From positions 31,405,475 through 31,469,474 of the forward strand of contig NC_023751.2 in the NCBI RefSeq assembly GCF_000499845.2: a stretch of 64,000 bases of DNA. The letters run 5' to 3'. This DNA is from Phaseolus vulgaris. Lineage: Eukaryota; Streptophyta; Magnoliopsida; Fabales; Fabaceae. The notes beneath the pieces were generated by a model. It was given only the letters and a program-made list of their open reading frames with translations. It was not told the origin of the DNA and ran no database searches. Below, in pieces: positions 1-9,448 of this stretch. Position numbers and translations under genes: made by a program. Numbering within the stretch: position 1 is the stretch's first letter; each line of letters begins with the position of its first letter.

Positions 1-42
1 GAAGTAACAATGTTCATATGAAGGACATGAAAAAAAAAGTAC

Positions 43-2486
43 ATTCATCAGGAATCATGTTTAGGATCTTCTCATATCTCTCCTCAGTAGCAAGTAAATT
101 TTGTCCGGTAAGCAGATTTTTCTCGAAATAGTCCTTGAGAACATTAGTGTATGATGTCCTGGAATAATAAAATACAGGTTAGGATATGAAATAAGAGATC
201 TGGTTCGGAAAGTTAATCATCCGCATTAAGACTTACGCCAAGAAAGGATGAAGGGCAGCACCCGTCAAAGAAACCTTCTTATGACTATTTTCATTGCCCT
301 GGAGAGAATACGAAATCAACAAACACTCCACGTGTACTCAAAACACACTTGTCATCAGTATACTTACCTTGTACACTCGAAAATAGTCAGCAATAGCACC
401 TCTCTGCTCATTAGACAACCTGTATGAGTAAACGTGGTATTTGAATTTATGACTGTGTACGGTCAGAAGTAGACAAAGGATAACTTTTTATTGCTTAGTG
501 TCTCACCTTCTTGCCTTCCTGTCACAGACCCAGCAATGAACACCTCTGCGTCCACTGTATACCCATAGAACGTGTTTGAAACCAAAGTCATCTGAAACAG
601 TAGCCCCAAAGCAAAGTCAACACAAAAGTTACAACAAGAGCACACGCACCCAAATAACACCCACTTCATGTTGCCGCATACAAAGCTAGTGTATATAAAT
701 TTAATGCATGTTGGATATTCTATATCCCCTCCCCCATAGTATTTTAACTATTTTCATATAACAAGGATCTGAACCTGAAGGACAACAAGAATCAGGAAAT
801 GAAAATCGCAATCTTTGATACGATTACCACAATGAAAGATCAGAAGTGGTATGAGAACAATACTAAAGAGATGCTGGATGAACCTCATAACATGCAATCT
901 GTGTAATTAACATCAAATAATAGGAAATATCACGGAATAACTTAATTAAGCACCGAGTCTCCTCTAACAAGGTATATCAGGCACTGTTGAAGCCATATAT
1001 TCCCCAGCAATAACGAAATGTGCAAGACATAATCTAGACTACAACTACCCATAAATTTTCAAGTAGAAATCTTGTCACTTCCTTCTTCGGCAAAAAGAAA
1101 CCTATTATGATTAGGGATGACCACATCCAGTAAAGTCACCTGGTGATTATGAGGCAAACTTTAGTTATTTGGTAGGATTTCCACCCACTCCCATGGTCTT
1201 TCTATGTTAAGATATGTACTGCTATCTTATTATTTCAATGCAATGAATGTATATGCCAAAATTGCACTGTCTCTCTAATATGAAATAAGATGCAAACTAG
1301 TACCTCTTAAGGCAGTATCAATCACTTTGATTGCTATAGTCATCAACGGCCAGCAAACCAAACAAACATCAGCACCTGAGCAGCAGTATCTAACATCATC
1401 ATAGTCTGTCATATCCTACAGAAACCCAAAAAATATAAAGGGTGTCAAACGTGAAGGAGGCCACAATAGCTAAAGGCTTCACTTGGAGACTGAAAGAAAA
1501 TTCTTACTATATCAAAAATCAACTCTCTCTCAACTGGGGCAAAGACGTTATTTTCACCCTGTGCATAGGCATACCTTTTTGCAGGCTAAACCAAATAAAA
1601 TACAAGGAACAGAATAGGTGAGTGAATAAAAGCTATCATCACAAAAAGATTAATGAAGAAAAAAAACGTCATCATAATTCTTGCATGAATTATAAGAACT
1701 TGTTGCATAACAAGAAGGGGGGACATATTACATCAACAGAGTAGACAGGTCCAATATCTATCTTAACAGGGGACTTCTCTTTGACTGAATTTTCGAGCTC
1801 AAGGGTATTGTTGAAAGATTGGAAACGCAGATAAATATCATTCTCCAAAGTGAAGGAAAACTCTCTTCGCCCCAAGTAGGACTGATCACAACCTGGGTGC
1901 TTCCCATCTACAAACAAAAATATAAAAACATAACTTAAAACTAAAGTGAATCATGTCTTGAGGGCACTAAATTAGGAGATGTTCACTTTGTCCATTTATG
2001 AAAATTACCAAACGTGTCATGTGGGATCCTATTTCCACAAATGAAAAAGCAAAAAGAGTCGGATTTTAGAAAAGAACAAGGACAACAAAACCTAACATAT
2101 TTCTATAACTGCGGAACAAAAACGAGACTATTATTTTAGATGGATTAAAAACAGATATCCATTTATTTGTAGGACTATAAACACATGTAACTCTTGAGCT
2201 TAGAATTAAGAATGTGCCGTCATTCTACACTCGTCAGAAGCAAGCATTTGGCGATATTACCGTTGCCATAAGACACCCATCTGACTAAATCAGCAAAAGG
2301 AAACAGCTTTCCTGAGGAAACAAGAAGATAAAACGTTGAAGAGGTCAAACCCAGTACGAAAAAATACAAATTATGATACTTTGATACGGAGATTAAATGA
2401 AAAGAAAAAACGGGAAGCGAAAGTAACAAACCGTAATATAGCTTGAGGTGATTGAGATTGAAATCGGGTTCTTGTTGTGGGATCAT
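43..2486 (-). CDS. PRIM1: DNA primase small (catalytic) subunit, 5' part of gene
   Basis: This is the catalytic subunit of the polymerase alpha-primase complex, which makes the RNA primers for nuclear DNA replication. Nine exons are visible with matching GT-AG phases: 2486-2432, 2311-2261, 1907-1732, 1585-1508, 1415-1304, 591-507, 419-368, 298-237 and 158-43. The gene then runs off the left edge. The N-terminus reads [20 protein letters not shown], and exon 3 carries the family motif [20 protein letters not shown]. The catalytic acidic motif [15 protein letters not shown] is split exactly between exons 4 and 5. The zinc-binding cysteines CC..(5)..C..C follow in [12 protein letters not shown], and exon 6 has the nucleotide-binding motif [13 protein letters not shown]. 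No stop or frameshift is seen in the joined reading frame. The start is the only in-frame ATG before the conserved LKLYYGKLFP block. The partial protein looks functional; identity is near certain. Confidence 0.95.
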
Positions 2487-2583
2487 TTGCTTAGCGACCG
2501 AAATTGTGAAGTGGAACGAAGAATTGAATTTGCGAAATGGGAAAGGAAGGAATCTCCGATTGATGTGTGAGAGTAGTGCAGTG

Positions 2584-2616
2584 GCGGGAAGATCAACATC
2601 TATATGTGGCGGGAAA
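2584..2616 (-). promoter_or_regulatory. Paired E2F-type sites upstream of the primase gene
   Basis: Two copies of the E2F core lie about 100-130 bases upstream of the primase ATG. GCGGGAAA at 2609-2616 reads TTTCCCGC on the gene strand and fits TTTSSCGC exactly. GCGGGAAG at 2584-2591 is a one-mismatch copy. E2F/DP control of primase and other S-phase genes is established in plants and animals; binding here is inferred. Confidence 0.6.
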
Positions 2617-2619
2617 ATT

Positions 2620-3700
2620 AGATGCTAACGGGCCTAGGCCTGGGGTGCCCCTGCTAAGGGCTGCTTCTTACTGCACCTCTATACCTTCTTGTGCACCCCA
2701 GTAACTTATTTAATTCTAAAAACACCCTTATTTAAAAAAAATAGTTAAATTCTATTAAGTTTTGGTTGTGGAGATACTAGGTTATTAACCGTGACTTGCT
2801 CGAGAAAGATTTTATCTATGAAAATGGGAAAGATTGTATTTATGAAATATTATTAATATATTAATAAATAATTAAATAATTGTAATTTATGTAGGTATAT
2901 ATTTTAACTTTTTTGTTGCAATAAAGATGCATAGAGATATATTATATTAAAGTGTCTTATATAAATAATTTTATACGACCTTAAATTGAAATGTTTTAAT
3001 AATAATAAATTTTACAACATATATACTTTCTCCTAATACAATAATCTCATACCATTTGTAAGTACAAAAATTTATACAATATAACAAAGATACTAAATTT
3101 ATACAAAATAATAAAAGGAGATGGTTTTTTATGCAATTTGTTTTCAGAATTATTGGAAGCTTTTGAACATGATATTAATGTCAAAATTCAACAACTCTTA
3201 CAAAATTGCATCTTAGCTGACTTGAATTTGAATGTCATAACTTTCATTCACAAAATTCATAAGGCTTAATGCAAATTCTTTTGTGTAATTGTATTCACAA
3301 ATATCAATAAAGTTTAGCAACAGTTGGGCAATCTATTCATCGTAATGTCACCAAAGAAAGAATATTTGAGCTCAAATCCAATACTACGCTTGAAATTTCA
3401 TTTATTACAACCTATTAATAAATCCATTACACGGTTAAAGTTATGCACGACATAACACATTTGAAAGATACAAACAACACATTTGATTATTCACATTAAT
3501 AATCAAATCTCAAATGAATTATACATGTTTAAATAAGAATGAAGTCACTGTAACACTGTCATTACTCAAATCCATAATTTGAGATTGCGACTCATTGCAT
3601 TCACTCCCAAACGTTGTCAACAAATATTGTTTCAATACACACGTTCATAACAAATGTTTTCAACTAATGCTATTGTCTATTAGAATTTATTTATACCTCT
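2620..3700. other. Intergenic AT-rich stretch
   Basis: No gene is supported here. The segment 2640-2720 carries a GC-richer motif with paired TGCACC/GTGCACCCC words, which resembles a repeat end seen near legume genes, but no second end was found. The rest is simple AT-rich sequence without a convincing reading frame. Confidence 0.4.
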
Positions 3701-3859
3701 GTGATGTTCTCATAGAAAGCATCAGTTAATGCTAGCTTTCCTTTTCTTTTTTTTCCATCTTGGTCATATATCTCCTTATCAAATAAATGAGGATTTAAAC
3801 AAATCAGTACATAACAAACATTTTATATTACAGACATTGTACAGTAAAACATAACTTAC

Positions 3860-4767
3860 CAATGAACTATTATTGTCATTGATGAAACGTTGAATGATGT
3901 CTTCATCCACACAATTTTTTTTTCACTCTAAAGGTTTGCTCAAACCTGAAGCCTTTATCCATTTTTGAATTAACCTTAAACAAAACATTTTTCTCCAATA
4001 TTTCTGCAAATTCATTTGGAAGATTTTCGTTCTAAAATAAAAATGAAATTCAAATTAATCAATGCACAGGTTATATATATATATATATATAAATTTATAT
4101 ATATATTTTTGAATTATATATATATATATAATTCACATCTAAAGGTGTGCAACAATAACCTTATCATGACTTTCAAACATTTCAACACATGATTTACTCA
4201 GCAGCGAACTTGCTTCTGTGTCAAAAAGCATGAAGGTTGTAGAATCAGTGTCATCGATCACACGAAGTTGCACTTTATACCTGTCATACAAATACAATAT
4301 GTTCAAAGCAACACATTAGTACTGTACTATAATAAATATTCGAGAATAAATCAATAACACATATTTCAAAATGTGTACTTGACCTTCATTACATGTTTAT
4401 TGCATTTTTCACAAAAAAAAAAACATTTTGGAGTCGGGGTAAACTGCCTTATTACAGATGCAGGCAATATACCACCAATCATCATCATCCACAACATGTT
4501 TTATAGTTGCAGGAACTATGAATGTGTTGACCTATTTCAATAAAATGTAAAAAATAAGTGGAAACAAAAGACAAATAAGAATTTTAAATATATAATGACG
4601 TTTACTTCTCTACAATCCTTCAACCTTGCTATGGTGTTCCTGGCGGTGGTCTGAAGAAACTCATCTTCAGAAGTTTGCTTTGAAGATTCACACAGTTGGG
4701 TGTGTCCTGGGATGGAGAGTCCATTGTTTCTAACATCCTTTACCATTAAAACAAAATTAGAATCCAT
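3860..4767 (-). pseudogene. RPA1-like OB-fold protein, decayed C-terminal part
   Basis: Exon-like blocks on the minus strand match the C-terminal OB fold of plant replication protein A 70-kDa-like proteins (Rep_fac-A_C type): about 4767-4601, 4531-4379, 4280-4160 and 4031-3860. Recognisable words are WWYIACICNKAVYPDSKM, CEKCNKHVMKV and YKVQLRVIDDTDSTTFMLFD, which include the zinc-ribbon cysteines. Two homopolymers break the frame: an 11-base T run (gene strand) inside MFF/CEKC, and a 9-base A run before CVDEDIIQRF. Proteins of this type are abundant in legume genomes and some are linked to Helitrons. I see no Helitron ends here. It is probably not translated as a full protein. Confidence 0.65.
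4068..4133. repeat. AT microsatellite cluster
   Basis: Two runs of alternating AT are separated by a short AT-rich spacer. They lie in an intron-like gap of the decayed RPA-like gene. Confidence 0.8.
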
Positions 4768-5009
4768 TAAAAAAATCTTTTCACCAATATCAAATAATGA
4801 TATTTTTTAAAGTACCTCTTTTTCAACAGTAATGCTTCTTCAATCAATACATTATATTCCACTTTGTGCAATCAATCCAGTTCTGAACATAGATGTTGTC
4901 TATATAATAAAAAAAATAACATGTAAGAAATATAAAAAATCTAGACTAATAACAAATAATAGAGATAAGATACTTTGATTCATCCAAAATGATACCTCTG
5001 AAGAACTTG

Positions 5010-5264
5010 ACTTTGGCAAATTCTATAGATATGATTGCAAATATGGAACACAGATTGGTATGTTGGCTTGTCTAAGTGTTTTTACATTTGACTTGATTTT
5101 AGGTTGATTTGTTTACAGCTTTTCTATTCATTGATATTGATATTACAGAGAAAAATGGAGGATGTGTTCTCCTTGTATGAACAGGCTATTGCTATTGAGA
5201 AGGAAAACAACATTCACAAACATTGTCGATCTTGTTTGCTCAGTATTCTCGATTTGTATATTTG
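5010..5264 (+). pseudogene. Ectopic two-exon fragment of a PRP39-like splicing factor gene
   Basis: On the plus strand, a first block ending at 5057 encodes IANMEHRL and is followed by GTATGT. A second block, about 5150-5264, begins after an acceptor (TTACAG) and encodes KMEDVFSLYEQAIAIEKE. After a one-base deletion it continues as HSQTLSILFAQYSRFVYL and ends at another GTATGT donor. Both blocks recall consecutive exons of plant PRP39 (U1 snRNP-associated HAT-repeat protein). Because the introns are retained, this is a genomic DNA fragment and not a reverse-transcribed copy. It sits between the B3-like and RPA-like pieces and cannot encode a protein alone. Family assignment is from memory of the motif. 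Confidence 0.6.
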
Positions 5265-5909
5265 GTATGTCCTTAACATTTTTGCATGCAAATACTCTTC
5301 TGTGTCTTTGTTATTTGAAGCTAGTTATTGGTTTGACATACAATATTCAAAGTGGACTTTCCAATTCTGACATGCAATATATTCAAATTGGGCTTTATAC
5401 AATACTGCATTATAAAATATTCAAATTCGAATTTCCAATTCTGAGACAAATTAGAACACTATTCGGTTAAATTATTCCTATTATGGTTAAATTAAATAAA
5501 CTTGAAAAAAAAAATCAAACACATAACATGTAATAATGAAACAAAACATAACTTGTAATGAAATAAAAGTAACATTAACAGAAGCTTTTGGAAGTGGCCA
5601 TACCAGGATTTTGCACTTAACTTCACTCTTATGTCCATGAAGGACAGTATACTTTAGCCTGCTTTTCTGAATGAAATAGGGCAAAAGAAATAGGAAGATC
5701 CTAAAAGCCAAGTAACATGTGTATAAACACAGTAATCAAGTAATATAAAGTAAAATAAAACTTAAGAAATGATGCAGTAAAATAAACTTGATTGACACAG
5801 ATAGTGTGATAGTGAAATGAAGATACGAACCATTAATGAGAGGGCAACGACTCTCGATATGATCATAAAATTTATTCACGGTTGAAGAAGACGATCTTCC
5901 CTAAAACAA

Positions 5910-6257
5910 AGTAATCTTAAAACTGTTATTTCCTACATAATCAAAATATACAAAATGATTGCCATGAAGGCCATAAAATTCGCGAAATTGAGACCATCCT
6001 CTAATGATCTCAGGAACATACATGTCCATATTATACTTAACAATATGTCTATGCCCTTCGTTATCCACCAAAAACCAAGTTGGACCAAATTCAGACCCGA
6101 ACTCGATGGCAAAAGCACGATCAACTAAACCATGATCATTTTCAAAAGGAAAAACATGTTACTTTTTCTATAATGGTAATCTGAAATCCAAACAAAATTA
6201 GAAGACAACACACCTCATCTAACAGGTTCATCGTTTGGAACTTTACTTTGGTTTCCA
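5910..6257 (-). pseudogene. B3-like DNA-binding domain fragment
   Basis: A short first exon starts at 6257 and encodes METKVKFQTMNLLDE before a GTGTGT donor near 6212. A second block, about 6140-5910, encodes a B3-like pseudobarrel. Its words include FAIEFGSEFGPTWFLVDNEG, MDMYVPEIIRGWSQFREFYG and GNHFVYFDYVGNNSFKI. It then meets a TAG in ITLF*, which may mark an intron edge or a real stop. Plant B3 domains bind DNA; legumes carry many short copies of this sort. It may once have been joined to the RPA-like exons downstream on the same strand, but a continuous message is not supported. Confidence 0.5.
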
Positions 6258-6604
6258 TTGTCAATATGCCATCCAAATTTGGAAAATTTAGTATAAGTGG
6301 TGCTATAACATATGGTAAACAAATATCTACATATTAACAATAATATAGGGAATTGGCAATAGATTTAAATATTTATCATAAACAATAGAATTAACATATG
6401 AACATATTATAAATGACAATAAATCACAAATGTCAAAAACATAAATAGTGAAAAAAAGTAAAAACAGATAACCATAAGAAAAAAAAATGATGAAAACATA
6501 TTCATCAAAGTATAAACGTGGTGTTGGTGCGTGAAGAGATTCCTGGGTAATTGTGATAGTCAGATACCCAAAATAGTTGGGCATAAAATGCAAAAATTAA
6601 CAAA

Positions 6605-6678
6605 TGCTTTCATTGAGAGTCGAACTCAAGACCTCCCGCTTACTAAACAGGTGCTCTAACCAACTGAGCTATGAAAGC
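6605..6678 (-). tRNA. tRNA-Thr (anticodon AGU)
   Basis: The minus strand folds as a complete 74-base cloverleaf. The acceptor GCTTTCA pairs with TGAAAGC, the D arm is GCTC/GAGC, the anticodon arm is CCTGT-TTAGTAA-GCGGG, the variable loop is AGGTC, and the T arm is TTGAG/CTCAA with a TTCGACT loop. The discriminator base is A. The anticodon AGT reads ACN threonine codons. From memory it is one base from the common plant sequence: CCTGT replaces CCCGT, which leaves a G-U pair in the anticodon stem. Internal A and B boxes are intact, so it should be transcribed. Confidence 0.93.
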
Positions 6679-6699
6679 ACATGTTAAGTTATGCAAACA

Positions 6700-7060
6700 A
6701 TTAGTTATATAGCATTCCTGGTGACTTAAGAGTTGAAAAATGTAGTGGGAGGCAACATACCACTAAAAAGGAGGTTAATCAATTATTTGTTAATAAACGT
6801 TAGTAATTAAACAAGTTAATTGATGTTTCATATTAATAATAGTTAAAAACACAAAAACATGCCAATATCACCAATTTTTTTATACAATTTATTTTAATAA
6901 AATAAAATATTTATGTTAAAAAAATAAATCTAGGAACACATCGTCGGAAAAGGAAGAACTTGCTCACAAAAAGAAAAGTAATATATATATATATATGTAA
7001 TATGATAAAAAAAATAAAGAAAAAATAATAATTTTTAAAGGAAATTCACAATAAGAATAA
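6700..7060. other. AT-rich spacer
   Basis: This stretch holds no gene that I can support. It includes a short AT dinucleotide run near 6979-6997. Confidence 0.4.
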
Positions 7061-7079
7061 GAATGTTTAAGAAATTAAA

Positions 7080-7890
7080 AAAAAATAGATAAATACTTGA
7101 TTTTATAAACATTTAAATTATAAAATATTTATTGATTCACATAATATTTTATAATCAAATAATCGATCTCAAGATATAATGAATGATTTCATCACGAGAC
7201 AATGAAAAAGTTTTGGGTCAATACATGTTATTTTCAAATTACATGTGATGGTTGAAACTCTTTGAATTTTCAATCATGTCTACATCATTTTTGTATTTTG
7301 AGTAACTCTTGTGATTCTACAATTAACTCTTAACATCAAGAAAAAATTTGTGTCTTTTTCTTAATTTAAGAAGTCACTCATTGTCTTGTTTAGTTAAAAG
7401 TTAACTAATAATAGAAATAGTTAATCTTTTTAATTAATCTAATCTACTTAAGATTCTAAACTTTTAATTCACATGAAAGTGTCTCTTTCACATTTTAAGT
7501 TATGGAATTCCTTTTATAAATAGAACTTAAGAGTTATTTTCCCCTGCTTTGGTCTTATCCTTGTGAGTCATCTTTGAAAGGCATTTATCCTTTGGAATTT
7601 TTCTTGAAGGTATATTTTATCTATTTACTTTATTTTTCAACCCCTTTTCTATTTCATTTTACAATTTGGTATTGCTTTCTTAATTGTTTGAAACATGTCT
7701 CATGCTACTATCCATGTTCTTCATACTTTTACCATTATTGTTACACTTTTTTTGAGTTTTGAGTTTTCAAACAACTTTTTCATTCATCAAGATCCTTCCA
7801 ACCTTCTAAGGTTTACATCACTACTAAAGAGATTATTTGTATTTTTCTTTGTGATGATGAAAGATAGCACGTTAATCCGCTTTTTATGAG
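7080..7890 (+). repeat. Diverged solo LTR, related to the gypsy LTR at 36.0-37.85 kb
   Basis: The order of words matches the LTR at the 3' end of the gypsy remnant near 36 kb. Both carry an AAATATT(T/C)ATTGATT word near the start, ACATGTNA plus GATGGTTG, AAGATTCTAA or AGGATTCTAA in the middle, and near the end GGTTTTGAGTTTTC or TGAGTTTTGAGTTTTC followed by ATCAAGATCCT and a shared AAG(A/G)TTACATCA. No internal gypsy coding sequence lies beside this copy, so it is best read as a solo LTR. Edges are approximate. Confidence 0.5.
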
Positions 7891-7894
7891 CCAA

Positions 7895-9440
7895 ATATGA
7901 GACATACCAAAACTCGCATTGTCATACCTAATCACAATTAATTATCACATACAAATCAATTTGAATTATTTCCTTAAGCAGAAAAATTGCAAGGGCACAT
8001 GGAAGAATTAAATAAAAATTTTATGAATCAAGTGTGTTGAAGATAAACATTAAAGTTCACTCATAGTTTTTAATCTTTGATGGAGATTAAGAAAGTTAAC
8101 AAGAAGTGGTTAATACATTCGTGGAAATAAAAAATAATTCGTGTACTCATTTGTAATTAAAAGTTACGTACTTGCTTTCTAATCATTCAATTGATTGGTG
8201 AAATCTCCTAACTTAATTGTTTAAAAGAGAATTCAACACAACTTTTGTATTTAGTGAAACATTATGTTTTTTTTTTTGCTTGATTCAATATGGTGTAGTC
8301 TAATATGCTGAAAATAAAGTTTAATATTTTATTCTAACTACTCACCTTTTTAAAGCTAGTTGTACCAAGAAGGATTAATAGTAAACGATTAGTACTAAGG
8401 ATGAGACTCATCCTTACAATTATTTTCTAGATATGATATGGCATGACGAGACCACAAAAGCGTCCGTGTCTAGTTGAATTGCATTATACCACGTTTGTAA
8501 GCTATGATAGTAAATTATTTTTGTTTCTTAAAGTTTTCCCTATTTTCTAGAAAGGTACATCCTACTTCTCAAGTACCTGTTGAGATACATATAGTCTACC
8601 AAATTCCTTTCCACTGTGAATCCAGAAAAAAAAAATCGTATTTGCTACTACATATATCCGGAACAGAGACGTAATAATCCTGTGAAATTCCTTCTGCAAT
8701 TCCTTAAATACAACAAATGTACGTAATTTAGAAAATATTTCACTTAAGAAAACATCATTATGAAAATATGGAATCCCAATTAAGGCTTACCTTATATCTC
8801 AAATCACATACTAACATGGACAATATAGTAAAGGATGTTATATTTCTTTTGTTAGGAGATACACTACTCTGAATTTTTTTTTATTTATAATAAGTTAATT
8901 TTTAAAACTAATAGTTATTTTTAAACTTTATTAATTAATTATATTTATCTCATTTAAAGAAATTAATAAAAATAAAAGAAAAAAAATTAAAATTATATTA
9001 TTTATTAAATATTTTTGGGCGTTGCATCACCACTCCTACTACCCATCATTGAAGCTAACTTCTAAAACCAAGATTCGAGAACGCCATTTATGGCTTTAGC
9101 TTCCTGGTGAAAATTCAAGACAACAGATAAGAATTGCGTGCAGGTCCAGATTTGTATGAGCTGTGAAAAGAAGCCTCTACAATTATAGAGAAATCAGATA
9201 GCTAAAATTTCCCAGTATTCCAATAAGTTGACACTGAAATAAGGACAGAAAAAAAAAAAGTACATAAAAGACTGAGGAAAGGACCGCATAAACCACACAA
9301 TTTCCGTTTCAAAACGGCTTTCATTTTACTCATTTTCCCATCAAGAACAAAAGAAAAGCAAAGGTACACTACAGTCAGAGTTAAAGGCAAAAAATACAAT
9401 ATCAAAAAGGAAAAAAGTTGGACAACTTTGGAAGTTTCGC
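7895..9440. other. Intergenic AT-rich stretch
   Basis: No coding sequence is supported. A perfect small inverted repeat, TAAGGATGA-GAC-TCATCCTTA, lies at 8396-8416. The part after 9050 is probably the 3' flank or UTR of the NUP1-like gene. Confidence 0.4.
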
Positions 9441-9448
9441 CATTATAT

